Position numbers and translations under genes: made by a program. 64,000 nucleotides of DNA from Paralichthys olivaceus. Taxonomy: Eukaryota > Chordata > Actinopteri > Pleuronectiformes > Paralichthyidae. The DNA is taken from contig NC_091098.1 in NCBI RefSeq assembly GCF_024713975.1, forward strand, positions 17,752,316 to 17,816,315. Direction: 5' to 3'. The notes under the pieces were generated by a model. The model was not told the origin of the DNA and searched no databases. It saw only the letters and a program-made list of their open reading frames with translations. Position 1 is the stretch's first letter; every line of letters starts with the position of its first letter. Below are positions 11,079 through 22,279 of this stretch, piece after piece.

Positions 11079-14000
11079 CTGAGAACGAGAAAAGAACATA
11101 TTTTAGTTCAAGTCATCAGTCACAATAAAATATGATACATTTGTAATTCGTTGAATAGGTTTGTACAAAATGTTTAATTTCAAGAACAGATAAGGAAAGA
11201 TATTGGACAAGGAGAGACAATTGTGAGAAGAAGGAGTAAGATTGGATATCTCACGTTTGTCAGTACAAGCCAGCTTCCTCACAGCTGGACCAAGATCATG
11301 CACAGCTGGATGTTTTCAAGTAAAATATCAACCGCATTGATGATATAAAGGCCCTGTGAATGGATTCAGCTGAAGCCCTTCAAATCCTGAGTTGCTTAAA
11401 ATGTTTGAGTCTTCCCCTAAACTCTCCAGGCTACCTGTTTTATTAGGGCATTTAAACGTGCCCAGTCTGCTTCTACACTAAAGGCTTTTTGGGAGAGCTC
11501 CTGTCCTACCCCGATCTTTCCCCTCCCCCACGTCTCACTTCCCCTCATTCAGACACACCCCCACAGAGAGAGCACATTCTGGGTTTTTTAATCCACTGTA
11601 GCTTCACTGAACACCTTTAAAAAAAATCTGAAAGCTACACTTATGAATGGGTTGCTTAATGTAAGGCCTGCTCAACAATTGTGCAAGTGGGTGGTTCAAC
11701 AGATGTTCTTTGGAAAGTGAGCATTCCCCTCCAAATTGGTACAGACAGAAACGCACAAACCTGACTATAGATACAAATCTTTAAACAATTTCAAATCACC
11801 TCCCGATTCCTCGTCTCCATAAAACGGCTTGGCGTAGTTTTCCTCTCTCTCCCTTCCTCCCTCCCTCCCTCTCTCTCTCTGACAGAGAGGTAGTGATGCA
11901 GTATCAGAGGATAGCTCTAGGGCAATTACTCTACCAATCACCTTGCACTGACAAGACGCTTCACGCAAAAGGTGGCAAAAAGCCCACACAAAGTTTAAAG
12001 GCTTGCAAAAGTTCAACAGGAAACCCCTTAAAACCTCTCTATATCCAGCCGCTCCTTATGCAAAGACATTTTACGAACAAATCCAAACCGTATGCAGCTT
12101 TTCTGGTAAATATCTAAAATAATCTTACCCCTTCCTATGTGCAAACAGAGCAATTCCATGCAAATATTAAACATGTCTAGGGCTAATTTCAGATTGAGCA
12201 CAATGAACACAGTGCCGCTGCAGCACCATCGTCTCTCTCAGGGATCAGTGTCATCATACGACAAATCAGCCTTTCTCCATTTAAATATGAATTGGTCAGT
12301 GGCAAATATTGTCTTTCTTCTGGTACCCCCCCAAAAAAACACACACAATTTGCTCTAACCACAGAGAGGTCACAGTACACGAGCTCAAAGCCCAGTTAAC
12401 CCTTTCAGGACTGGGGTCTGACAGATGCCCTATCACACAAATAACTGAGCAAAGGTACACAGAGTTCACTTCACTGTATTCTGATGCCTACACTTCCAGT
12501 TTGAGTTAATAAAACTGCCCTATTCTTCATCAGTATACATATGACATATACCTACATAAATCACCTTCATAAACAATCAGACAACAATGAGATACTTTAT
12601 TACATGATGAAGACCCTATCGCAGACTGGGCATCTTTTGTTTCACACCACTGACTGACCCCTCTCTTTGGATCAGAGCTTGAGGGGTTAACAGGCAAATG
12701 AAGTTTACTGAGGAGGGGACGAGATGCCCCTTGTTCCCCTGTGCAACCCCCCCCAAGAGAGTAACTGCCCTTGGCTGGGGCAGTTGTGCACCCCTCCTAC
12801 TCCCCCTGCCATTCAGTTCTGCATCAGGGGGCACTGCTCTGCCAAGGCAGGCCGATCACATGACACAACACAAAGGCTTATGGGTGGGCAGCCTGAGCCA
12901 TCCATCACGTGGTTCCGTTGGGTGTGGGTGGGCAAGCGAGAGGCGAGGAGAGGGAGAGCGAACGGGAGAGGATGGTGGGGGATGGGCAGCCGGTTTGGGG
13001 TGAGGAGGCATGGGAAGGAGGGGTGTTAACAGTCATGGAGGAAGCACTGAGGTGTTTCAGTGAGGAATTTTCCTTCATTGATACCCTCCTCCAACCAGCC
13101 ATCCCATCTCACCCTGCCAACCCCCACTCTTCCAACGACCCCCTCTTGCTCCAAACTACAATCACAGAGCCCTTCCCTCCTCTCTCCTTCCCTCCCTCCC
13201 TCGCTCGCTCGCTCGTCACTGCACTGCAAAGTCTGGAATGTTCCAACCCGAGCTCTTCAGCCAGTGAACATAACCTGGAGTTCAGCCTCAGAGTTTATAT
13301 CTTCAGACAAATGCATTGCCTCATGCAAAATAACTATCCGTGCTAAAAAAAACTAACAAACAAGTAAACACAGAGTGTATAAAAGCATAAACTTCCCTCA
13401 TTAATGCATATCGACAGCTGTAAAGACTGCAAAGCCATTTCACACTGATTAAATGTGAGAAATCAAATCACTGTGTGCACACATCTGCCGACAAAGGTTG
13501 AGCCTCAGCAGCAGCAACATCCACAGGCCTCATACAGGTGAGGACTGAAAACAAAGTGCAACGCAAGCCAAGCTATTATTGGTGACTCGGAATGGACAGC
13601 TCATGTCTCAGCAATGCCAGGCAAAGATGCGTTGACTCACTGCTATGAGTGCATCGCAATAACTTTTGATTTGAATGCAGCACATAGGTTGACCATGTGG
13701 TGATGGTGGGCTTGTGTCTGTTATTTGTGTCGGCTTTTGCATGTGTGGGTTTCCTGTACGATAGAGTGTGGAGGGAGGCGACGTGGGATGGGGTGGGGTG
13801 CGTGCGTGCGTTTGTGTGTATGTGGTGTGTGGGGGTGGCTGCCTGCATGCCTGTGTGTGAGACTTGTTTACTGAGGTAGTGAGGCTGCCATTTTTTCACT
13901 GTGTGAGAGTCAGAGATCTCCCAGTGACACAAAGACGGCGTTTTAGTCCTCCAGGGTTCATAACCTATATTATCTCTGTCGCGTCAGTGGCTCAGCACAG

Positions 14001-16619
14001 CGTGACCTCCTTTCATCCACTGACCTGACTCTTGTCTAGGCCTGGGCTATATCCTCTGAGTAACAAGCCAATAATAGCATTGACACCTTCTGCAGCTTGG
14101 CCACACAGCGTAGCTGCGTGCTAACGGGAAACACTCATCTCATCACCTCACCAAACTACAGGTGCAACGCTGAGATCTGTGTGTAAAAAAATGCTCTTTT
14201 TACTCAGACAGAGAAAAGGTGTACAACACAGGAAGTCCTTTTCACGTTTGCTCCATTTCTTGTTTCTACTCTCGTCTCTTTTCCTCCCTCTTCCCCCCGT
14301 CTCGTCACCCTCACTCCTCCTCCCTCTGCCAATCGTCTCTTCACCCTCTGCTTCCCCTCCCTCTCCCTCACCGTTCGTTCTTCTCCTCCCTCTCCAAGCA
14401 AGTTTGGCCCAAAGAGACAGGTCGGCAGCACCACTGGTGTGTTACTGTCCCCATGGCAACCACCTCCTACCCCCTCTTTCTCTCCAACCAGCTCATTTCT
14501 CCAAAGCACATGCGTGTGGGTAAACACACACACAGTTACTCAGACTCACACATAACTCCATTGCCATTTAGTCTCTGGATCTAGCGGCGCTTGTTTGTTC
14601 CACACACCCCTGTGAGTGGTATTTGGAGAGTCCCTACCCTGCTCCTATTTCAGTGCCTCCCTCGCGCAGTGTTGATGTCTCCCTGCTAGGTGTGGTAGCC
14701 GTCGTCAAGGCGCGCTATTGGCCGGAGTTGATGCAGTCCCTTCCTGTTAACTCGGTGCCCCAGTCCCTGTCCAGACATCTGCTTGGGCCATTGTCCCCTG
14801 CTCTCTGTGGCTCCTGTGCTCGGCCTGTAGAGGCCTGAGGCAGGGCTCCCGTATTCACTGGAGGCAACACAGACATGGACAGATAAACAGGCCTGAAATC
14901 CTGGCAGATGTCATCTTCTCTTTCAATGAGACCTGAGGTACCAACCCCGTCCATCAGTGTTTTCAAGATGATTATTAAGTCTGCACCAAAGCAAACCCTT
15001 CGCCACCTACAATGTACTTGTTTTGTCAACAAATCCTTCGCCGTGTTGTCTTTATTTATTCCCACGTGAGCCCTTGCTCCAGCTAACCACCTCCTGTCAA
15101 TCAACTCAAGGATTTAACTTGCTCTCTCCTCTGCCATGGCTCACATCTCTGAATGCTTACACATATTGCACATCTGAACTTCTTTCCACTTCCATTTTAA
15201 TTTTTACATGCCACTGGCAGCAGTGAGAAACCCTCAGTGACAGCGCTGCAACGGTGTCACTCCATCTTCATCCCGGTCCCATTTCTGGGCTGCTCTCAGG
15301 TCAGGGAGCAGATCGCTGCGTGGGTTGCAAAAGGCTGCATTGCTGTGGCCACTGCCAGTGCATGTGTTAAAACTGGGTTGCTGAGAGGGGAGGGAGAGAG
15401 AAATGGCGGAACACCATGCTCTGTGCTGTCCAACCTAAAATGGCTGACATCACAAGCTGTTAACCAGCCAAGCAGAGCAAGAGGCTGCTACTGCTGCTGC
15501 TGACCCAAACCTTCACTCACTCTGGATGTGCGTGAGGAACACGCTGCCATCGAGCTCCAAAGAAGAAAACGGTCATTACTTGGGTCAACACAGAAAAGAC
15601 ACCAAAGTGACACTGAAGAAAAGTGAGGATCACTCACTTTGAGTACGACATCAGCAGAAAAAATAATAAAGGGAAAAATAAAGAAATGAAACAAACAACA
15701 AAAGTACGTGCATCGTCAATTTAAAATATGATTATTTTCACATGGTGTTATACTGATGAATCCTTTCATACGAGGCTAAAACTGAGGGAGAGACAGGGAG
15801 GGAAAGAGAAAGAGGGGTGGGAGGTGTCGATGGGGGGGCAGGAGGGAGGGGGTGAGTGAGCGAGTGTGTGAGTGGGACTATTCAATGAGATGTGCAGCCA
15901 CTGAGCTCAATCCATCACCACGGAAACACAATTAAATACAGCCAGAGGAGGAGACATAGTAATAATAATAATACAACAATACAGATGTTAGGAACATCCA
16001 TGACTGACAATTCCGAATGAGAAGTGTTGTTATTCCAGTTGTGTAGTGTCAACAACACAAGTCAATACACAAACTGTGACTCGGAGTGTGATAGGTGCTG
16101 TTTGAATGATAGATAAATTAACAAAATACTGGATTAGGCTGCATGTCTTTACCTGCATGTCTTTACCACACGTGAGCATCAGACACAAATTAGCAGTCTG
16201 AGAAAGATTTAATCTAATCCCTGGAGTCACACACACACACACACACACACACAAACAAAATAACCAAGGCAACAACCTTCAAACTCATAATTTAAGTGTA
16301 ACAGTGTGGCAGCCTTGATTTTAAAACTGAATCTGTGAGAACAAATATCACATAAACATTTGATCAAATCCTGACAAAAATAATAAAATCATATTAATAA
16401 AAGCACATGGGCAGACTACAGTAAATGATCGCTTCATTTTTTTAAAGGGGAAACTATAATATAGTGTATTAGTCTGAAGTGAGAGGAAGTCAAAGTCATT
16501 TTTAACTTCTTTATTCATAGCTCACACTGGAGGAAATATTGAAATCCAGCCGGTAGATCTCGCAGCTCTGGACCGACATCATTAACACACAGCTGCTGTG
16601 TTACAAACTGTTTATTTAC
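11079..16619 (-). other. zhx3 5' intron(s), no coding sequence seen
   Basis: Non-coding DNA between the non-coding first exons and the first coding exon of zhx3. It holds pyrimidine-rich tracts (about 11843-11880, 13160-13212 and 14255-14400), a GT-rich stretch near 13740-13860, a GA-rich stretch at 15780-15870 and a CA microsatellite at 16228-16253. Extra 5' UTR exons may be hidden here. Confidence 0.6.
16228..16253. repeat. (CA)n microsatellite
   Basis: About 13 uninterrupted CA units in the zhx3 5' intron. Confidence 0.9.
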
Positions 16620-16740
16620 CTGAGAACCAACAGCTGGATCGAGCCCGGCTCAGACTCACTGCGCGGCTCCCTGAGCGCAGCGGCGTCGAACATTTCCGAA
16701 AATGATGCGTGTTCATCTTCCGCTCAACTTAGTGAGTCCC
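16620..16740 (-). other. Candidate alternative non-coding first exon of zhx3
   Basis: On the minus strand a GC-rich stretch ends in a consensus donor, TTCTCAG followed by GTAAATAAAC, with the exon edge at 16620. It lies in the CpG-rich region shared with the other candidate first exon. No ATG-led frame continues to the coding exons, so it would be 5' UTR. Confidence 0.4.
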
Positions 16741-17480
16741 AACTTAAAGGGGCTCGTGTGCGGTTCGCGTTCGAAACAGTGAACCCGATTCAATCAGGGG
16801 AAGACCCCCCCCCCAGCCCCTAAAAAAAAGCTATATACTCTCTCTCTCTCCCCCCGTTGACTGTCGCCATTTTAAGCAGGCGACATGCAGCTGGACCGAG
16901 CCGCCGCAAAGGTAGACGGCTCCAGCGATAGCGCACAAGTTTGGAGTGGAAACCGAAAAACACACTCACCTCGCCTGGCTGCAGCTCAGAGTCCGCAGCG
17001 GAGCGGTTCACATCTGAAGTTTACAATGGCAGGAGCCAGAGGAGTGAGACTGACGGGAGGTTAGGGCTTCACTGATGGTAACTTAGAGGTGGAAGACCCC
17101 CTCCGTCCATCGGCGGGTTCGAACCGTGACACCGGACCGGTCCCTACAATGCAGCCCCCCCCCCCAGCCCCGTCCTCTCCTCTCGGCTGGGCTGCGCTTG
17201 TTTGTCCTGGGTGAGCTCCGGCAGCCAGTGGAGGACAGAAGACACGACGGACGTACCGAGGGAAGAGGCGGACACGTGACGCATACGTCACTGACGGTGG
17301 AGTTGGCGTGAGAGCTCGAGCTCCTCCGCGGCGCAGAGAGCAGGAGTGAGTCAGACATCCCGACATGAGCCTGACCGGGGGGGCGACACGGGGCTGCCGC
17401 TGCCGCCGGTGCTGCTGATGGGTCAAGTTCTCCACAGCGACAGAACCGGTCCCGGTGAAAGGTGATGTGAGACTCACCTG
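16640..17480 (-). promoter_or_regulatory. CpG-rich promoter region of zhx3
   Basis: CpG density rises sharply against the AT-rich surroundings and no TATA box is evident. Visible motifs include CACGTGAC at 17273-17280 (E-box of the USF/TFE class) with a TACGTCA a few bases on, and a YY1-like CGCCATTTTA near 16865. Three separate splice donors on the minus strand (edges 16620, 16970 and 17478) suggest several transcription starts. Confidence 0.6.
16970..17050 (-). other. Candidate main non-coding first exon of zhx3
   Basis: The minus strand reads a GC-rich sequence ending CCAGGCGAG followed by a perfect donor GTGAGTGTG, edge at 16970. Splicing from here to the acceptor at 11079 would give the zhx3 5' UTR. 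The start of the exon is a guess from the end of CpG-rich sequence. Confidence 0.55.
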
Positions 17481-17485
17481 TCTCT

Positions 17486-17509
17486 CCCCCCCCCCCCCCC
17501 CCCCCCCCC
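17486..17509. repeat. 24-base C homopolymer
   Basis: A run of 24 C residues at the outer edge of the zhx3 promoter, next to a consensus minus-strand donor (CAG then GTGAGTC, edge 17478). Shorter C runs occur near 16807 and 17155. Confidence 0.9.
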
Positions 17510-17534
17510 AGGTGTCCTCTGTTAAAGAGACAGT

Positions 17535-17880
17535 GAACACATCATGTCAAAAGTTATGATGCCTGCAACCCCTCATGACAAACACACAGAATTCACTTTA
17601 TATATTCTAATATACTCACATATACAAAATATTTCATGTATATAACCCCTCATGACAAACACACAGAATTCACTTTATATATTCTAATGTACATACATAG
17701 ACAAAAGATATCATGTATATAACCCCTCATGACAAACATACAGAATTCACTTTATATATTCTATTATACATACATATACAAAACATATAATGCATTCAAC
17801 CCCTCATGACAAACAGCTACTGTGCACATACAGAAGTCATGATATATTTACTGATATACACACATCATGTCAGAGTTTAT
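17535..17880. repeat. 77-bp minisatellite, about four copies
   Basis: The phrase AACCCCTCATGACAAAC recurs at 17567, 17644, 17721 and 17798, exactly 77 bases apart each time, with ACAGAATTCACTTTATATATTCT between copies one, two and three. A diverged fifth start lies near 17890. The array sits in the divergent interval between zhx3 and rab5if. Confidence 0.93.
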
Positions 17881-17899
17881 AATGCATAAAACCCATCAA

Positions 17900-19430
17900 C
17901 AACTACTGTGCACATATAGAGAAATCATTTTATACATACTAATATACCCATATTATATTTTATTTATCCCAAATTGGGAAATTATTGAAAAAACAAAACA
18001 GCTAGTGTGCACATACATAATTTTACATGTAGGCCAATTAAGAGACTATGTCAAAGGTTTTCCCCCCATGTGAAACAACACATACTGTGTACTAATGTAC
18101 AGAAAAATGGTGAATTAAATGTAAAGAAAAACTGTCCGATAGCCTCCTGACCATCCCCATGTGAATGCACGCTCAGGAAAAGGATCAGCCAAATCACTCA
18201 ATTGACAGCATTTAATCAGGCCCAAGTAATATATCCCTCAGTTAAAGTCAAATAACGTCTACAGTGATGAGCAATAGAGGATGGAGCTGTAAAAAGCCCA
18301 TCACCATAAGGCCCTCTGCTGGGCAGCAGAGAGAACGACAGAAAGATCACTAAGCTAGAACCAGCCGAAGAGGCAGTAAAGTCATGTCAAGTTACTCGAT
18401 GTAGGTGAGCATCCACTGAAACAAACAAAAGCCCACACTGTCCAGTCTGTGCTGCTTGAATATAAATACTGTCTGTGTTTCTTTCTCCACTATGAAATCA
18501 GTCAATATCAGTGGGGTTTGGACTGTTGGTTGGAGAAAACCAGACATTTTACCAGATTAAAAGCAGCCACCAGGGCCCCCAAAGGTCCCAGATTTACTCC
18601 ATCATTCGGGCCAAAACAATTCATCATATGCATTGATCAGGTTTATTTGTTGTGATTGCATTGGTGAAGTAGAACACGAGCTACGACAGGTCTACATCCT
18701 GCATCTTGTGGTGGGATCATGCACAAATCTAGTTGTAGGACCTTTGTTGTTTTAGTTAATATTGGGCTCATTTGGAGTCAAGTTTTATTTTATCCAACGG
18801 CTTCAGCTTTTGCCTGTGTCAGGTTATTACGTCACAGAATCCCTCAGGCAAGGTAGAATCAATCCATCATATATGTGAGGCTGCAAGCAGCATGTATTTT
18901 CATTATTAATACAGCTGTTGCTTTATTTAATAACCAATAGACAGAAAATGGATGTTATTATTCCCTAAAGCCCAAATAAACATATTAAAACTTTCTTTTT
19001 TTGTCTGACAAGTGGCAATGATGAGAGCTTGTGTGCAGTGTGTGTGCACGCAAACATGAACACCACTCCAGAGGAGGATATCAGACAGTAAGGCTAAACA
19101 AATTGTGTAAATGACGTCGTTTCAAGTTGAATTTGAATGTCAGGGCACTTGGATGACACCACAGGAGCAGTATGGAGGCAATTTTACGTTTGAAGAATCA
19201 GTCACATTTCATTCAAAAGTTTATGGACTCAAACACTTCACCCACCTCTCCACCGGCATAGTGGTGAGTAGATAATCCCTGTATCTTTCTTTAATTTACA
19301 GTTCTGTATTCTAGTGTGTGGTGGGAGGTGAATCCGGCCTCCAGTACTGACTCTAGCAGGTCTCCACCGCTGGGGGTCGCTGTAGGATTTAATAGCAGCT
19401 CTCAGTAGCGGTGCAGAAACGTCGCAGTCT
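17900..19430. other. Intergenic DNA between zhx3 and rab5if
   Basis: No gene is recognised. The phrase TTATCCCAAATTGGGAAATT near 17960 is typical of a common teleost repeat. The rest is AT-rich and unremarkable up to the rab5if promoter. Confidence 0.5.
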
Positions 19431-19665
19431 CTGATTGGCTGCTGGCGGCTCGGGGTCAAACAGCTTCGCGCATGCTCAGAAGCTCTCACACAGTGAGCGA
19501 CAGAAATCTGTCACATCAGCGGAGCCTTCATTCCTCTGATACCTCCACATATTGCTCCTCTGCTCCTCCGCTCCTCCGCTCCTCTCCCTCACATCTCACC
19601 CCCGAGCTCCCTTCAGATTCCTCCTCGGACTTTTCGACCTGTGCAGCGGCAGAAAACAGCGAAGG
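19360..19665 (+). promoter_or_regulatory. rab5if promoter and 5' UTR
   Basis: CpG-richer sequence directly upstream of the rab5if start. It has an inverted CCAAT box (GATTGGCT, 19433-19440) and an NRF1-like site CGCGCATGCTC (19467-19477), the usual layout of a TATA-less housekeeping promoter. Transcription probably starts between about 19480 and 19560. Confidence 0.6.
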
Positions 19666-21943
19666 ATGACGAGCAGCTCGAAGAGGAAAGAAGAGAGCCA
19701 TCTGCAGAATGGGGGAGTTAAACAGTCCGCGTGGAGCAAAGCCCTCAACAGTAACGCTGTTTGGGAAGAGAAGGTCAGACTCTTTATCATTTATACTCTG
19801 GCCATTGTGTTGTTGTGTTTGCTTTGAGGTGTCCATACAATTAGCCATGCAGCTAATCTGCTGTTAGCTCCCCATACAGTAGCTATGGGGAGCTAGCTGC
19901 CACGCTAAGGGTTAATCTGGCTCAGTTGTGTCTGTCTGTCAAATCTGAAGAAGAACTTTTAGATGTTTGGGACAAAAAAGTGTTGGTTATGTTTCCTTCC
20001 TCGTCAGTATCAGGTCATCATATCGTTGAAATGCTTCTTTATATTTCCCACGATGTTGTCTCACACTAATTGATTCTGCTGTAAAGTAGTCAAGGCCCAT
20101 CTTATAATCATCTTAAGAAAGAATGTATAAACTGTGAGAGGCTGGGTGCTCACAAATTATATACATACATTAGTAAATATCTGTGATTATCACAATACAT
20201 GTCACATGTTATTTCTTTTTAATTTAATCCCAGATTTTAGCTTTTGAGTCAAAGTTCTTCTTCTTCGTGAGCTGAGAACGATAAGGTAACTTCTTCAAAT
20301 CGCTTTTGTTCTCAGACCAACAGCCCAAACCTGAAAGATAGTCTATTTAAACATTCAACAGCACATCATAACCTGAATTAAACCTTGACCCCAAACCACA
20401 GAGGTCATAGCTACTGGGGACACTTTCTTAAGCAGAAACTGACACTGAGAACAACAACTGGTGACAATCTCACCATTCAGTCACAGCATTTGCTTATCCA
20501 TTCCTGTTGTGCACAGTTTATCTTTGTCTTTTCCCACTTGTAGGAACAAGAGATAGATGAGCACAGAGTACCTGCATCAAGGCTAGATCTGGAAATGCTT
20601 TTCCATCGCAAGAACACATGCTAGAAGAAATGTATGGTTCAGGAAAGATCAGAAAAACTAGAATGGCCCTCAGTATAGCTCATACTTTCGTCCAGGGCCC
20701 CTTCTCGCAAAGAGGAATTCTTTGATTCTCCCCTACGTCCAGATCCAGGCCTAAATGTATCATGGTACGGTGGCTGAAAAAAGCCTAGCTTCTCTGGAGC
20801 CACATTTAAATCTGCTACAACCAACCATTTTATTTGGATCTGCACCAAATTGCACACACTTATAGATATCAGACCCCTAATAATGCATGTGTTTTTCCAT
20901 CCAGATGATTGGTGAAAATGTCAAAAACGTCCCAATTCACAATGTTGGAAAAAGTTATTTGAAAAAATACCAGGATCCGTGCCAACATTGAATGTTTTCT
21001 TTCTTGGCCCATGTCCCATCCTTTCACTAAAGATTCATAGAAATTCATTCAATATATTTTGCCTTACTCTGCTGACAAACCAACCAATAAACAAACAAAT
21101 GGACGAGGGTAAAAACAGAACCTCCTTGGCAGATGTACAAGTACATGACTTCAGGAAATACAATGCACCACTATGTTAAAGCTGGTTGTATTTCTTTTTT
21201 TACAGGATGAGTTTTTAGATGTGATTTACTGGCTCCGACAAATCATTGCAGTAATCCTTGGCGTGATATGGGGAGTTGCACCATTGAAAGGATTTCTTGG
21301 AATAGCCATGTAAGTATTCTGTCTGCCTTTCACTGAGCCTGTATGTCCTTAATAAAACACAGACAATCTAACATCTTCACTTGTCCTGCTAGATTCTGCA
21401 TCATCAACGCCGGCGTCCTTTATGTATACTTCAGCAGCTTTCAGCAGATCGATGAGGAAGAGTACGGTGGCACGTGGGAACTCACCAAAGAAGGCTTCAT
21501 GACTTCTTTTGCTCTGTTTCTGGTGAGGATGCTAATATTGATTGAAGCTTACATAGCCTTTTTTACTACAGATATTGTCCCCAATCATTTACATTATATT
21601 AAGGAATTATTTTTCTTGGCCTGTCTGGACAGGAGGAATGATAAGTGACTTAAAAACTGGTTCAGACTATATACTAGAATTCAAGGAATGCAAAATATAA
21701 ATAATTAACCCATTCCTTCATGTCTTAGAACACGAACATGCAGTAATTATATTCTAAGAACTAATTGTAGTGTTTAATAGTCATGTCATAATTCTGGAAT
21801 GAATCAACAAATGAATGTTTATTGCAGGTTTATGACAGATTCAGCAGTTTGTGATTCATTTAATCATCAACATCTATTCTGTGTGTTATTGTCTTCACCA
21901 GGTGGTGTGGATAATCTTTTACACAGCTCTACATTTTGACTGA
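19666..21943 (+). CDS. rab5if: RAB5-interacting factor (Rab5if, C20orf24 homologue), four coding exons
   Basis: RAB5IF (also called OPTI) is a small ER membrane protein that partners the insertase TMCO1 in the GEL complex of the multipass translocon. Coding exons are 19666-19773, 21206-21309, 21393-21522 and 21902-21943, all with GT-AG edges. The first and third introns are phase 0 and the second splits an Ile codon (AT/A). The product is 127 residues, close to human. Diagnostic stretches are DEFLDVIYWLRQIIAV and QIDEEEYGGTWELTKEGF, nearly identical to human RAB5IF. Three hydrophobic segments are visible at about 47-63, 66-86 and 106-124; the N-terminus is short, charged and variable. It is transcribed divergently from zhx3. 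Confidence 0.97.
20283..20350 (+). repeat. Fragment of dispersed repeat family B
   Basis: The phrase CTTCTTCAAATCGCTTTTG followed by CAGACCAACAGCCCAAACC matches the middle of a teleost repeat whose ends read AGCTGAAACGATTAGTCGA; better copies lie at 23645-23890 and 38915-39150. It lies in rab5if intron 1. Confidence 0.5.
20651..21150 (+). repeat. Dispersed repeat family A, longest copy
   Basis: This begins near AAACTAGAATGGCCCTCAG and ends near ACCTCCTTGGCAGATGTAC, after TTCTTGGCCCATGTCCCATC and CTGACAAACCAACCAATAAAC. Parts recur at 28945-29165 in the same orientation and at 7780-7900, 31445-31700 and 41957-42085 inverted. It fills most of the 3' half of rab5if intron 1. The class of element is unknown to me, but I recognise the family as widespread in teleosts. 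Confidence 0.75.
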
Positions 21944-22278
21944 GAGGAATCCATAGGACACTAAATACGAACATTTCTGTTGAAGCAAATTATCAAAACA
22001 CAGGAACTCCATGAACTGAGGGGGTGTCACCGCTCCTACATACAGTATGACTTCTCAGTGTGCAGTGCATCATGGGAATCCTTGTGTGAATAACAAGATA
22101 CTGCAAGACCATCATGATGAACATGCTCACTTATTGTACATTCTCTTAATTTGAGTGTTCCTTTTTTTAAGGCATTCTCCAGTACACTTCCCATTTGTTA
22201 TATTTCCTCCCTCAATTCATCAACATCGTCTGTGACAGACCAGTAACGATACAGAAAGCAGCTCAGCAGTACAATAAA
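21944..22278 (+). terminator. rab5if 3' UTR with poly(A) signal
   Basis: AATAAA at 22273-22278 lies about 330 bases after the stop codon at 21941-21943 and is the first clean signal. Longer forms using signals beyond 22770 are possible. Confidence 0.55.
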
Positions 22279-22279
22279 T

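Noticed and set aside
17100..17130. GGGTTCGAACCGT, a tRNA B-box-like sequence
   Set aside because: No matching A box or cloverleaf could be folded around it; it lies in the CpG-rich zhx3 promoter.
19360..19395. CCACCGCTGGGGGTCGC as a CTCF site near the rab5if promoter
   Set aside because: It needs inserted bases to fit the CTCF core, so the match is poor.
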